NCBI GenBank assembly: GCA_030248065.1
Contig: JASAMV010005983.1
Span: 1-64,000 of the forward strand
DNA length: 64,000 nt
Origin: Rhynchonema sp. JSB1_4
Lineage: Eukaryota > Nematoda > Chromadorea > Monhysterida > Xyalidae
Reading direction: 5' to 3'
Numbering within the stretch: the stretch's first letter is position 1; every line of letters starts with the position of its first letter. Of the stretch, positions 1-11,658 are shown in pieces. Below the pieces are notes generated by a model, which worked only from the letters and a program-made list of their open reading frames with translations, was not told where the DNA came from and made no database searches. The translations under genes were made by a program, and so were the position numbers.

Positions 1-1400
1 ACACCATTGAGTGAATTACCCGGGAATAGAGCCTCCCAAAATCAGAGCTCGGTAGGAAACAAAAGGCAAAAAAAATTTCGTTTTTTTCCTCGGAAAAAAA
101 TGGTATTCGAAGAAAGGAAAAAATAAAGGAAAAATGAAGCATAGGAAAAAACGTTATTTTTAGGGAAAAAACGAAAAATCGAAAGGAAAAAACGTCTGTG
201 CAACAAAAAAATGAAATTTCGAAAATGATGGTGACATTAGACGATTGAGAGTTGAGTAGTTCGTTTTCCGTTTCATTTTACTTGTCATCAGTGCTTTTTC
301 TTGTGTGTCTGGACGGTGCCGTTGCCATCCGGGGGACGGATGCTGAGCAGGTATTATGTTACATACACTCGTTTATTTTTCAGGTTTTCCGGATCTCGTT
401 GTAGGTCTTTGCGTGAGCTTGCAAATAAAATTTGAAAAAAAAATTTCGGGGACCCCCCAGTCAGTGTAGTGGCAGGCCCATGTGTGGGAGGCAAGTATGA
501 TGCGGGGCTGGGACCGGAAGCGTGCTGAGAGGTATGATTTTGGTCACCCAAAAAGGCGAAAAAACACCGTTTTTGTGATACAATTTTGGCCAAAAAATGA
601 GGTTAAAATAGACTTTTTTTCCAAATTTTCGCCGAAAATCACCTAAAAAACAGGTATTATGGGTGGGTTTGCGATTTTTGGGAAAATAAGGTCGAAAAAC
701 ACCGATTTTTGCCTTAAAAAGGTATAAAATTGCTTGTGGAGGTAAGATTTGGAGTTGTGAGAGGTAAGTACTCAACCCCCCCCCCTAGGGTTTTGTGGTA
801 GGTAAGTTAAGTACTGAGAGGGGGGTAACCCCCCCCCCCCCAACCCCCCCCTGCCACTACTATGCCCACACTACTATCCTGCCGGTTCCTCAAGAAAATT
901 TTGCAAATTTTGGCTACTACCGTAAAAACCTAAATAGAAGGGGGGCTCTATTAACTCACTGACCCCATTTTGGGGGGGGCTCTATTACGGGGGGGCTCTA
1001 ATCCGGGCGGGGGGCCTCTATTAATTCACTGACCCGACCGAACCTGAAAAAATTGTTCCCAGAAATACCCCAAAACCCCTAAAAAGGGGTTTGAAAGGAT
1101 GTTTTTTCGCTTGTAATCGCATTTATTCGTACTCTATTGGTCAATAAGAGGCGTATTATGTGCTCTGAACGAACAAGAAACGTGCATAAATGTACCTGTG
1201 CACCACTATCAAGCGTTAATACACTACTGTATAGGGGATGTTGCTTAGGGGGGGGCTCGATTCCGGGGGGGCTCTATTAATTCACTGAACCGTTTTTGGG
1301 GGCTGTATTACGGGGGGGCTCTATTCCGGGGGGCTGTATTTAGGTTTTTACGGTATTTGGACGATTTTTTCCTTTGACGCCAAACTCAGGCCGGGCCGGG
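1..1400. repeat. G/C-run low-complexity repeat region
   Basis: No gene is visible. The stretch has A/T-rich homopolymers (60-240), long C and G runs (about 775-850 and 960-1340) and several imperfect copies of a G-run followed by 'ctctattaattcactga' (about 945-1035 and 1245-1340). An inverted relative of this unit lies at 10-40. It ends in a short GGGCCGGGCC tract near 1390. The long homopolymers make base-level accuracy doubtful. Confidence 0.7.
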
Positions 1401-1768
1401 CCGGGCCGGAGTTTTGGCTACTGGGGGGGGGACGGGTGACCGATTCTAATCTGGCCCTCCAAGACCAAGAACCACTGGGAGGACTGGACACATTTTCCGA
1501 AGATTGACTAATTTTCCGCGTCATTTTCGCTTCGCACGCTTTAGTGAGACAACCTGCACATCAGCTATGGTCAGCGGAGGACTTTCGAAATGGTCACCAA
1601 TGTTGTTGTTGTATCAATACGGGACAGACGTGACAGGCAGTCACGTAGAATGCCTGTTTAGTTTCTTGCGCTTTTTCGGCATATTCACATCTTTTATTGC
1701 AACAGATCTATAATGGGGAAGAGCACATAAAACGGGTAATCGCATAACACTAGATCCAGAACACCAAA

Positions 1769-3668
1769 TCAGCCCCCGAGTCTGGCAATGGTCTGTGCTG
1801 CGATATTGGTTCGATCCCTGTCGGCCCCAAATCGTCCGGCTTCTAAGGTGTCAATGAGCAATTGTGGGTCGATGGCAGCCAGTGTGTCCTTGTTGAACGC
1901 TCGCAGTTTATCAGGACCGAGTCGCTTGATGTAGCCGATCGGGATGTGACGTAGTGACGACAATGGCAATTGGGACAGCACCGATGGACGCATGGCCGCC
2001 ACCTGTGTGTAGCTGACAGTGCTCCACGCGTCCGGCGGAATCAGTTGCAATGTCGATAACTGAATGGCAACGGCAGTAAGTATCGACCTTGGTCGATGAT
2101 GACATGGGTAATTTTTTGGTGCGATGTACCTTGAGGATAGTCACTTTTTGCACAGACTCCGCTGTGAAACCAAAACTAGCCTGCTGATCAGATAGATTAT
2201 TTGTGTTTTCCTTCCTAACACTGTTTGCTGCTGCAGCTAACTCAAGGCTGCCTGACTTTACATGGCTCTGACAAAACGTGTTCAAAGCGTAATCGGCTTT
2301 GCACACACGTGCCGAAAACCACGTCGTCGACTGTTTTGGTATCGGCTTGCCATGCCACTTGATACAACATTAAGAATCCACCTCCAATCCACCCATCGTG
2401 TCCGGTGGCACATGCCTGAGCGCCGAACGCCACGGAATTGTGCCAATGATCGTGCGACTGTAACTGTTGAGTGCATCTGGTGGCAGGCCTGCGATCACCG
2501 ACGACCACGGTAACGACTGCACTCGATCGACTGGCAGGAAACCGATCATGTTGCCGATGGCTGATGACTGAATTGTTTTTTAATTGATTTAATTTAAAAA
2601 TTCCGTGTTCCAAACAAGAGAATCGGGTCATTTTACTGAATACAAACTTTAATGTTTGCATCCTCAGTCAATTTGGCGACAACGTGGTCGGGCAAGACCG
2701 CAAGCACTTCTGGATCGAGTCGCGATAGTGCGCCCGGAGGGATCTATTGAGTCAGAATTACCTTTAAGAGAAAATTAGATCACCTCCTAGTTTTGCAATT
2801 GTCATACCTGTTCAATAGTGCTGTCAGGCAGGGCGCTGATCTCACCGGCACCCAACTGTCCCAATATTGCATCCAGCGCGCGATTTGTTTGTAGATTTGC
2901 TTCCTGCATGTAATGTTTTCAACAAAAAGTTCCAAAAAGAGCCATATTCATGCCTATTTGCCATATGCCTATGCCATATTTGCCCTACCTGAGCATCTCG
3001 TCCTCCAGATGGCAACGTCCACCGTCCCGCATCGTAGTCGCTCCCAGACAATTGCGAGTCTGGTTCCCACGTGGTCGGACCTCGACGACTTTCGCCCAAC
3101 TCTGAAATGGTGAAAGTATGTATTTTTTCAATACAATAGCAAACGAGCTTCAAGTTTCCGATATTCATTTATGACTTTCACAGTCGCTTATGGGAAATTT
3201 GTCTTGTATACATCGACTTTCCCGTTCAGTACTTCAGTTGCAGTGAGCTAGTCCCACCAACCTACCGCTGTAATCGTAATCAGCCGTTGTCGCCAGTTTT
3301 CGTCCAAACGAATTCGGGCTCGGTGTTGTCTGCACGTTGTGGTATTCTGGCAAAACTAAGCTGATCTCACAGACATGCAAAATCAAAGGAAAATGTGCAA
3401 CCTGACAAGTCTCCGAATCCGGATCTTGATCCGTCGCTTCCATAGTCACTCGCTGAAACTGGTAATCTTGCGCTGCGTAGGAAAACCATTGCAATTTTAT
3501 TGGTCTATCATCAGAAACCTAACCTGTCCCATAATAGTCGTCGTAATTGCCTCCGGTTCCGTACAAGGGACCGTCAATGGTCACCTCTTCGTCTCGCCGG
3601 AAACAGCCGAGAGCTTCGTTGCTCAGTAATGTGGTGGTGAACAAGAAAAGATTTACCAAATTCCGCAT
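1769..3668 (-). CDS. Secreted mesothelin/stereocilin-like helical repeat protein
   Basis: Exons (minus): 3668-3524, 3472-3266, 3101-2989, 2903-2808, 2743-2648, 2567-2382, 2059-1769. Phases agree throughout and give 377 residues, ending at TGA 1771-1769. I chose the ATG at 3668 because it opens a signal peptide (MRNLVNLFLFTTTLL, then a small residue before Cys). Residues about 25-155 are acidic, Gly/Tyr/Asp-rich and unrecognised. The C-terminal 220 residues carry repeated helical motifs such as IPPGALSRLDPEVL, LPPDAL, VPPDTM and LIPPDAW, the pattern of mesothelin, stereocilin and otoancorin superhelices. Two exons are exactly 32 codons. No membrane anchor or GPI signal is seen at the C-terminus, so I infer a secreted extracellular protein. 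Family assignment is by motif only. The stretch 3402-3366 looks intron-like but is too short for an intron and is kept as coding. Confidence 0.62.
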
Positions 3669-4613
3669 TCTGTCGCTTGATTATTTTGACCTGTAATGTT
3701 CGTTGCTGGTCCTGCAGAGCACATGCGATAAAGCACACGCTTTTGTTTTGCATTTTGTTGTCTTCTGCCAGCATTATCAAATTAAACTATAAACGGCAGT
3801 ATCGCAAAATTTACACACTGCATCACCCAGAAGCACTGTACTGATGTGCACTCCAGAAAATTTAGGAAATAAAATTGCATTTGTCAGCGTCATTACTTAA
3901 AATACGTCCAGTGTTACGTCTTTATTTTACATCACGTACCGAAGTTTTCCGTCTATGGAGCCTCAGGGGCTCAAGTCGGAAAAATGCGAAAGCCCGACTT
4001 TTTGCCACGAATCTTTTTTTCCAAATATAGTCCCTGGAGCTCTATTTGGAGAGTCCTCAAAAAATCAATCTGTGATAAAGTTTTCAATCCATGTTATTTT
4101 GAGTCAGAACATTGTGAAAATCCGTAAGCACACATGCAAGACAACCGGAGAACATAATGACAGGCTATACTTTGGTGAAGAAAACAGCCAATTTGTTCAG
4201 AAAAACGGCCGTTTTTGGTAGAAAACTTTGTGCCGAAGCACAGAAATATAAATCCAGATAGTGCCCCATCTGGAAAATCTACCGAATTGAGCCCCGGGGC
4301 ACAATTCGGGGGGGGGGGTGTAGACGGAAACACCGGCGTTTAGTACACTGTTCCGTGTTTGTGTTGCAAGCAAATGTGCGTAAAAATTTCATCATTAGCT
4401 CATGTTGATTTGTGTTTTATTTCCTGCCCACACAACAAACAAAACTTTTCTTCACCATGTTGTTGTAAAATATTTTTATCTCAATTTGAGAAGCATAGCG
4501 TTGCGTCGAATATTGCATAACAGTTTTGTACAGTAGAATTGCATTCTCTAGAAGAACATCTAATGAATGTGACTAGCGTTTGTAGACAATGAGTTTCGAG
4601 GAGTGAAGGTGCG
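3669..4613. other. Spacer between two minus-strand genes
   Basis: It probably holds the 3' UTR of the channel gene and the promoter of the secreted-protein gene. Apart from the inverted-repeat element at 3946-4332 I see nothing coding in it. Confidence 0.5.
3946..4332. repeat. Putative foldback element
   Basis: The left end reads TTTTCCGTCTATGGAGCC followed by GGGGCTCAA. The right end contains the reverse complement (TTGAGCCCC, a G-run, then TAGACGGAAA). The imperfect terminal inverted repeats are about 35 bases. I found no clear target-site duplication, so the element class is not assigned. Confidence 0.45.
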
Positions 4614-7609
4614 TCATGGTACAAGCAGTGTCAGGTCAGGGCTACTTCGAAAGACGGGTTTATGGCGAAGTTTCTTGGCCAGTCGGCCGATGCCGGGCAG
4701 TGTTCCGCATCCGAATTGTAGTTTACTGCGTTCAACGGCCAACGTCAATGTTGAACCGTCGTGGCTTGGCAGTGATCCACCCTCCAGGCTGTAGCCCTCG
4801 CCAACGTCCTCCAGCACACGGCACTGCAATACAACGGGCATTTCCTTTTCAAGACGTGTTTTGTCCAGATGTTGAATACGGATGACACTAATGCGATACT
4901 ATTTGGTTACCCATTTCGACCTGCTTTGGCAGACCGGTGGTGCACCAGGTCATCGTCAGTACGAGTCCACTGGACGGTCACGTGACTCAAAAGCAGGGCT
5001 TGAAAGGAAAGTCGAGCTGGTTTTGTGGTTACGTAAAACATCATACTACATAGTGCATACGCGCGGAATATTATTGTGGGAACCTCAACTTGGAAACCAA
5101 TTGATCACTAACATCCACATCGGATTCTACCAAGTAGGTGACCTCATCGAGCGATTTGCGTGGCCCGGATAATAACGGGTCCATCACCCAGTGAATGCCG
5201 TCCGCTGTTAGCACAAGCTGCAACGTCATTGGTGTAGTTTTGAGTCTGCACGAAATTTAGGACACAACCAAATTCTGAAAAAATCCGGTCAAAATCACCG
5301 ACCTGCTTGACTTGCGGTAGGCTGATGTTTGTCTGTGTGTACCGGGTCATCGACCTGGATGAGTACATTTGATCTGATGGGGTGCGATCCAAAGCAGCTC
5401 CATTGATTCGCTCAGTCCAAATTGTTGTTTTTGTGCCGATTTGTCTTTGTTGTTTATTGTCGTTGTCATCAACCATTGACACGCGATCGGGTGAACTTGG
5501 ACTGAGGCACGGACAGGTATTGCCAGCTGCTTGGAACACACCCAACGTCGCTTGCATCGGACCTTTCACCATGTACGCACGCTAGAACAAGGACATTGGT
5601 TGCGAGGCTGCTGTCAGACCACATAAAACTTGGTGGTCGGATCGGTTCTGCCTTATAGTGTGACTTAACCAACTTCATTGATTGTCATGAAACTAATTTT
5701 GGCGTAAAGATTGGGTTTTCTGTAGTTTTCTGAGAACCTTCAGGCTGGTCGGAATTAGTGGCATCAGTACATCAACGGATCTTCGTCATTATAGAAAGTC
5801 ACGTCACCAGCACAGATCAGGCCCCATTCGATCCGATCACCAAGTTCGATAACACTGGTCATTCGATCAGAAATAAGTATGCAACAAGACTGCAACCGAC
5901 CCTGGCACGTGCGTCTCTCACATCGATGCCCTCGTTCAATCTGTCCTTTCCAACTTCGTAACTTTTCTGTAGTCGCGATTGCAACAAATTGATCACCATT
6001 GAGACCAGCGAAAGACCAACCACTATGAAACCGAACATCATCAGTAACAAACGGGGCTCATCAGGCACAATGTCTCCCAGGCCAATCGTGCTGAAAGAAA
6101 CGTGTTTTATGACACATGCTCCAGTATACCGGTACTGTTTTATTTGACGACACAAGCATAGCAAACATACTAAAGTCGAGGAAAAGAACTAACCTTAGCG
6201 AAATAAAGAAAAAGTAGAAGCTCTCGAGCAGAGTGAGCTTTTCGTCCCAAATTGTGAACAGAATTGAGCACAACATGATCCAACCGATCACCAGACCGAG
6301 TGCCACCGGCAGCGGGATATCGAACACGGCCAGGCCGGCACGCTCACGTTTCTCCAGCTCAACAATCTCGTCGGAACTTTGTTTGGTCACACATCTGCAA
6401 TCAGACAGCAACCAAACGGATTGTAAAGCCGATTACCATCGATACAGTCTGTAATCGTGTGTGCTTACGCGAGTATTAGAATCAGACGAGTCGCCATGAC
6501 CGGTACATCAGCTCGCACTGACGATGACCTGGTGCACCACTAGTCTGGGGGAAAGATCGAAGCGGTCTGCTACAAACGAGCTGCGCCACATGCATATGCT
6601 GTGAAACATCAACCAATTACATTCAATAGTAGACACAAATCACATATACCTAGTGATGCGCCTCCACAATCGTTTCGTCATCCACCAAGGGTATTTCATC
6701 AAAACAGTCAATAATTCACCGAGATCTTGCAACAACAACAACATGAGTGGAATGCCACCCAAAGCGTAGATCATGGTCAGGATTCGACCAGCGGCCGTCC
6801 GGGGGTAGATGTGGCCGTAGCCTAGAAGAGAGATCAAGCTGAATTTGGTATTTTTTCAATTTGGTTTCTTCAGTTATGATCATAACCGACCAATAGTGGT
6901 GCAGATGCTGGCAGTGAACAGCACGGCCGACCAATAGTCCCACACCATCGCCGCTGGACGCACGCGATGCTGATCGAGGCTGTGCTCGTAGTCGGCGATC
7001 GATCTGTGTCAAAATACAGTACATACAGTTGGTTGATAAAATAAATAAGATTTCGGCTTCGGGTTGCAGCGTTTTTGCAAGGATTTGGTAAAAAAACTGT
7101 CAAGACGTAAGCCATTCTGGCGTTGAGAAGGTGTGGCAGGAATGCAGGTGAAGAATCTGGTCGTTGCACACTTTGCTTGGATCCCTGGTCGTGCTGGGTC
7201 CTGGCTGGGGGTATCTGCTGATTGATAGAGATACGGCCACACCAGAACATTTCGTGGCCAGGCTGGGCCCCAGACCTTACTGGATTCAAATACGAGCAAA
7301 GTGCGCAACACGCACAACAAGGCACGTGAAACATCAGCCACTCACATAAATTAACCAGCAGCTAACTTGAGCAACGTGTGTTTGACGCGAACGGATGTTT
7401 TGTGTCGAATGAATATCAAGAATCGACTATTATTGAACACTTGAGTCATCAGTTTGCCAATGTAACGTTCCCGTCCGAGCACTATTTGATGTTGATGAGA
7501 GTCGGTCATGTCCGTTTCGGCTGGTTGTTCGATCAGCACAAACACCAGCGCACCGAAACACACGTACAGCAAGAAGGCCAGGATCAGGCAGATGTGTTTC
7601 AGACCGTAT
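4614..7609 (-). CDS. TWK-type two-pore-domain K+ channel (5' partial)
   Basis: Exons (minus): 7609-7367, 7003-6891, 6821-6650, 6394-6194, 6090-5922, 5581-5303, 5217-5084, 4887-4614; phases agree and give at least 527 residues. Order: M1 (YGLKHICLILAFLLYVCFG), first pore with filter TTIGYGHIYP (split across the 6891/6821 junction), M2 (YALGGIPLMLLLL), cytosolic loop, M3 (PLPVALGLVIGWIMLCSILF), second pore with filter STIGLGD, M4 (LLLMMFGFIVVGLSLVSMVI). This is the K2P arrangement: two subunits form a background K+ leak pore in the plasma membrane. The roughly 230-residue tail after M4 is of no fold I recognise. The first exon, with the start codon, was not found; the 7609 acceptor is phase 2, so a coding exon must lie upstream. 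The family call is firm; which TWK member is unknown. Confidence 0.85.
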
Positions 7610-9021
7610 CTGCATTTGGGACTTTGGGAGCAGTAGAGCTGTCTTGAAACGAAACGCCAGGACCGTATCAAATGCAGACAGAGACAAACATGTCATTTTT
7701 TTGTTTGGACCATGTTTTCCAAAAAAAATTGCTGCACTAACTTTGACCAGCGTAAATTAGTAATTTTTACCAGGGCACATAACGAGCAAACTGTCCACGC
7801 TGGTCAAAGCTTGTCAAGTCAGCACAAAACTGACAGACTTCAAGTTCATACGCTGATGCAGCATCCGCATCGGTGGGTGCAAAAAGTGTGCATTTCTCGG
7901 TGACGTACATTTTCGTAACATTTTCGTAAAATTTTAGTGCTGACCATTCTATGGTACAGTAAGTAACCTGTGATAGAGCGAGAGCATGATGCGCAGACAC
8001 AACGGAGTGCGACGTCGCTGCAGCCGTACGATCGAACCGTGACCGACAGCGCGCAATTGATTGTAGAATACACGGCTGCTGCCCTGAATCATAAGTCAGT
8101 GTTTTGGAATTGTCCGCATAAAAAAGATTAAAATACAGTTTCCTGATTCCTTGGCACGATGCAGTATAAATCTGATGAGTGCAACATAAAACCCTGACTG
8201 CTGAACAAGAGGATTTAGTCCAGATGATAAAAGAATAAGTATCAGAAAATAGCGTTTTATATAAATATCTGATTAAGACGCTCAGCTGATATGCTGTCTC
8301 GCACAGGGTAATGTGTCGTTCTGCACACGTTTAGAGCTGCGAGTGCATTTATGATGCTGTGTAAACAAATCATCCCGGCTTACAAAGTGTCGTATTGTGC
8401 TGGAAAGGATACAATAAGCAGCAAACCAGTCAGGTCTGATCCGTGAGCTTGTCCCCAACACTGCATCTGCAGCTTCACACAGGTCAGTGGAGCAAGTCGG
8501 GAGACGTGTGAAAGGAAACAGTCAAAACACCCCCGCCGGTACCAAATAATCTTGGTTCAGACACCAGCGTGCCAAGCATTTGACACTAGCGAATCTCAAT
8601 GTGCGAAAGTAGCTCAGACTACGATCACACTGCTTCCTGTGCATTCATTGGCTAAGTCGACGCTAAACGAGCGTGAATAAGACGCTTTTAAGTCTATAAC
8701 TGAAAGTATAAGTGGTGGGTAATACTGTTAGCACCTGCATTGTTGTTGTTGTTTAGAGAGCTCATTACCTGTCTGGGAGGTCTGGTCAGCTCGAACTTAT
8801 TGATTTTGTATACCTGAAGTGGAATATGAAATGAAGATATCAGTCTGTCTGCCTGCAGAAATTGTCACCGGAACCTGGTTTAGTGAAAGGTCATAACTTT
8901 GAGGGCTACTATAAGCGGAGAGAGTTTGAAGCTGACCCGACCAAAACAAGATGTTGGAAAAAGCCCGCGGTGGCCTGTTGTTTTGAGAAGACTACTTGAC
9001 CCAATGTATGGCGTAATGACC
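7610..9021. other. Upstream region of the channel gene
   Basis: The missing first exon(s) and promoter of the K+ channel gene should lie here or further up. Short frames exist on both strands, but none has a convincing start, domain and phase-2 donor together. No repeats stand out. Confidence 0.4.
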
Positions 9022-9246
9022 TCATATAAACTTGACAACTGGGCTGGGTACTTGTGGTGGGCAGACTTTTGCGAGGCCCAAAATAGACACTTTATCAAAT
9101 TGAGCGGCCTGCCGGGTGCGTTTTATTGCCTGTGTGGTCCGGGCATGGTCGGGTCGTGGAGCGCACAAATTACGCCATGCGTATTGAGACTCAAGCAGCA
9201 AGGCGCCGATCAAAAACCAAAGACACATGGTTATTGGAGGATACAT
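9022..9246 (-). CDS. Possible small secreted peptide precursor
   Basis: A complete 74-codon frame starts at ATG 9246. It begins with a hydrophobic leader (MCLWFLIGALLLES from residue 7), has a dibasic Lys-Arg near residue 45 (QAIKRTRQAAQ) and two cysteines after the leader. This is the layout of a neuropeptide or small secreted protein, but there is no recognisable peptide family and no transcript evidence. A GTGTCT donor-like site inside could make it a first exon instead. An overlapping plus-strand frame is equally open, so chance is a real alternative. Confidence 0.22.
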   Translation of the reverse strand: MYPPITMCLWFLIGALLLESQYAWRNLCAPRPDHARTTQAIKRTRQAAQFDKVSILGLAKVCPPQVPSPVVKFI

Positions 9247-9512
9247 TGGAGGACGCAAGGTCGACCATCGCCGTGAGAATTACACTTGCCGAATGAGCGC
9301 ACACGACAAGACATAAAATGTCACCGTGCATGGCTGATCTGACTTGGGACTTACATATGTATGGAAACAACAACAGAGACAAATCCAAATTTAGGCTTGT
9401 CGACTCACATCGGGGAAGGAACCGGAGAGTGATATGTCCCATGTTTATTTACAGACATACGTCATAATTTAGCACAAAAAAAGAAACTTTCATCAAGTAA
9501 TATTTTTATAGC

Positions 9513-9531
9513 TGTGTGTGTGTGTGTGTGT
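9513..9531. repeat. (TG)n microsatellite
   Basis: About nine uninterrupted TG units. Confidence 0.9.
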
Positions 9532-9622
9532 CAGCAGGGGGCGCTCTGGTTCAGTGACATAAAAAACGCAGCCCGACATGATATTCCTAGTGCATGCTAA
9601 CCCACTGTGCACCTAATCTACG

Positions 9623-10320
9623 CCTGGTACCAGTGGTTTTAAAAAAAATTTTTTTTATTAAATTAAATTAAATTTTTTTTTATTATCTCAAAATTCGAAA
9701 ATTTCTCTATTTTTTTGCTCTAAAAGTGCTATTTTTTGCATAAAAATTGCTACTGTTAACATCACCCGACCCTACCATGGGTGTATTGGGTGCCATAATC
9801 GTTGTTTTGTGGCATCTAGACATAGTGCACACACTCACATGGCCTCTCATATGATTACACATGTACATGTGACTGGGTGGGCATGCATTTATCCATGCAA
9901 CAGACCCGAAAGCAGTGATTCGGTGTGATATTCACTCTATATTTACACTGTTTGTCACATATTTGCATTGGTCGTGTACCAAGAGGCAATAGTTTCACCC
10001 AACTTTACCGTCTTGAGTGTCACGAAGCCACACCAAGGCACCCACGCCACGTGGGGGAAGTGTACGGGTGTGTACCTGACTACTGTTGGTACTCATTGAC
10101 CATTGTTTAGTATTGTTTTCGTGTCGAGAGTGCTTTATATGCATTTACCACACGTTATGGAAGAAAAATGCCACTATTTTTTGCTTTAGCGCTCATTTTT
10201 TTTTCGTTTCTGGCAGTTTTTGGCTGGAATAAAAAAAAATTTTTTTAAATTAAAAAAAAATTTTTTTTTAAAAAAAGGGGTTTGAATAAAAAATTTTTTT
10301 TATTAACCACTGCCTGGTAC
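9623..10320. mobile_element. Non-autonomous hAT-type element A
   Basis: The element body is 9631-10312. It starts CAGTGGTTTTAAAA and ends TTAACCACTG. It is flanked on both sides by a perfect 8-base direct repeat, CCTGGTAC (9623-9630 and 10313-10320). An 8-base duplication with CAG...CTG ends is the hAT superfamily signature. The 682-bp body is AT-rich and codes for no transposase, so it depended on an enzyme made elsewhere. Confidence 0.82.
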
Positions 10321-10807
10321 ACCATGTCGCAGAGAGGCGGTGCGCACTTGAAACCAACGAACCGCTATAAAAATTGACTTATTGTGGCAAGCGACGGCGC
10401 AATTGCCTGTTTTTTTAGTATGAAACATGCGCAAACAAAACAGTTCGTAAGGATCTGTATGTCCACTTGGACGAAATTAACAGGCGCTTACTAGACTGGT
10501 GCCGCCATCGATATCATTATCACAGCAGTACAAAACGGAGTCCGAGACGTGGTACCCATAAACTGCATACACTGCACATGTGCGTTGACAGCGTTATTTC
10601 ACCGTCTCGGCGATTCTTTGGCAGACGCATGAACAAATTGTATCATCAACATCGCTCTTATGTATGCATTTTAGAACAATCATATTACACCAATAGCAGC
10701 CGTGAATGCGTGTGTATAAAAACCGGCTGTGCACACAAACTTGACTGTGAATTTGCATATAATAACATTTAGACATTTGACGATACATGGCGTTTTGTTT
10801 TGATAAC
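10321..10807. other. Spacer
   Basis: No supportable feature. Short open frames occur on both strands, without domains or splice context. Confidence 0.4.
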
Positions 10808-11200
10808 CTGCAGGAATTGATGTTGCTCAGCGGCTGCTGTCGCACTGTTTATGCCGGCGGTGTGCTCACTGGCAGCTCGATACAGACGTTTGCCGGTGGC
10901 TTGCACGGATTGTTTCACCTAAACCATAGGCACGTCAAATTAGGAAATAAATCTTACGAACAAAAACCACGTGATCGCACCAAGTGATTTGTCACCAGTT
11001 GCAACAAGCGTGTGTATAAGGTGTCAAACTTTCCAGCACAGCACCTTGGGCCAACACAAAAAAGCGGTCAAGCTGAAGCTCAAGGATCCCACCTGATTCC
11101 AGAGCACGCGTGCGCGTGCAGTGCGGTTGCGTTGGTGCACTGGTTGTGCAGCAGATGTGAGTCCAACAGGTAACTCGGCCGGTTGAATCTTATCGAGCGA
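10808..11200 (-). CDS. Two orphan coding exons of an unrecognised gene
   Basis: Exons 11200-11093 (36 codons) and 10918-10808 (37 codons) are each bounded by a pyrimidine/AG acceptor and a GT donor, both in phase 0, so they splice in frame. The joined peptide contains SLDKIQPAELP, then RVLWNQ-VKQSVQATGKRLYRAA and an Ala/Gln-rich helical end. It looks like an alpha-helical cytosolic protein, but I do not recognise the family. No further exon was found on either side. It could be a gene fragment or part of a longer gene whose other exons I cannot see. Confidence 0.42.
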
Positions 11201-11658
11201 CTGAAATAGACGAAACAACGCATGTCCGTGTGTGTTTGTGTGGCGTCAAGCATGACCGATATCCAGCACGCACAAAAAAGTTATGGCGCACAACGCAGCA
11301 CAATATGGCAAAAAGAGTGAGGCGCTCGACTCTCTGAGTGTGTCTGACTGCGGCTGCAGTTTTTGTATAGGTGCGTTTCGGTTGGTCGGTTACTTGGTGT
11401 TCGTGACCATATGAGCAGACTGCAAATACAGAACAGCCGAAATATGTTCGACTTATTGCCCAAAGGAATTGAGTTTTGACGCGCCGCTGGAGTGAGCAAC
11501 AGCCAGCGAACCCAGAGAGAGACATGAGACGGGACACAAACAAACAAACATGCGTTTGCTGTCAGAAGTGTGACTTGCTTGCGTGCCTATGTATGTATAC
11601 ATGTTGTATGAAAAAACACATAGTATTTGAGGAGCAAGCAGTCTTTCAAATGAGCTCG

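Noticed and set aside
3366..3401. Short T-rich intron in the secreted-protein gene
   Set aside because: It would be only 36 bases, and the frame is open straight through.
6470..6545. Apparent extra channel exon behind a CTAG acceptor
   Set aside because: In the required phase it meets a stop, while direct splicing 6650 to 6394 gives a perfect frame.
8899..9276. 125-codon plus-strand frame
   Set aside because: No domain, no splice context, Trp/Cys-rich composition typical of antisense frames; it overlaps the minus-strand secreted-peptide candidate.
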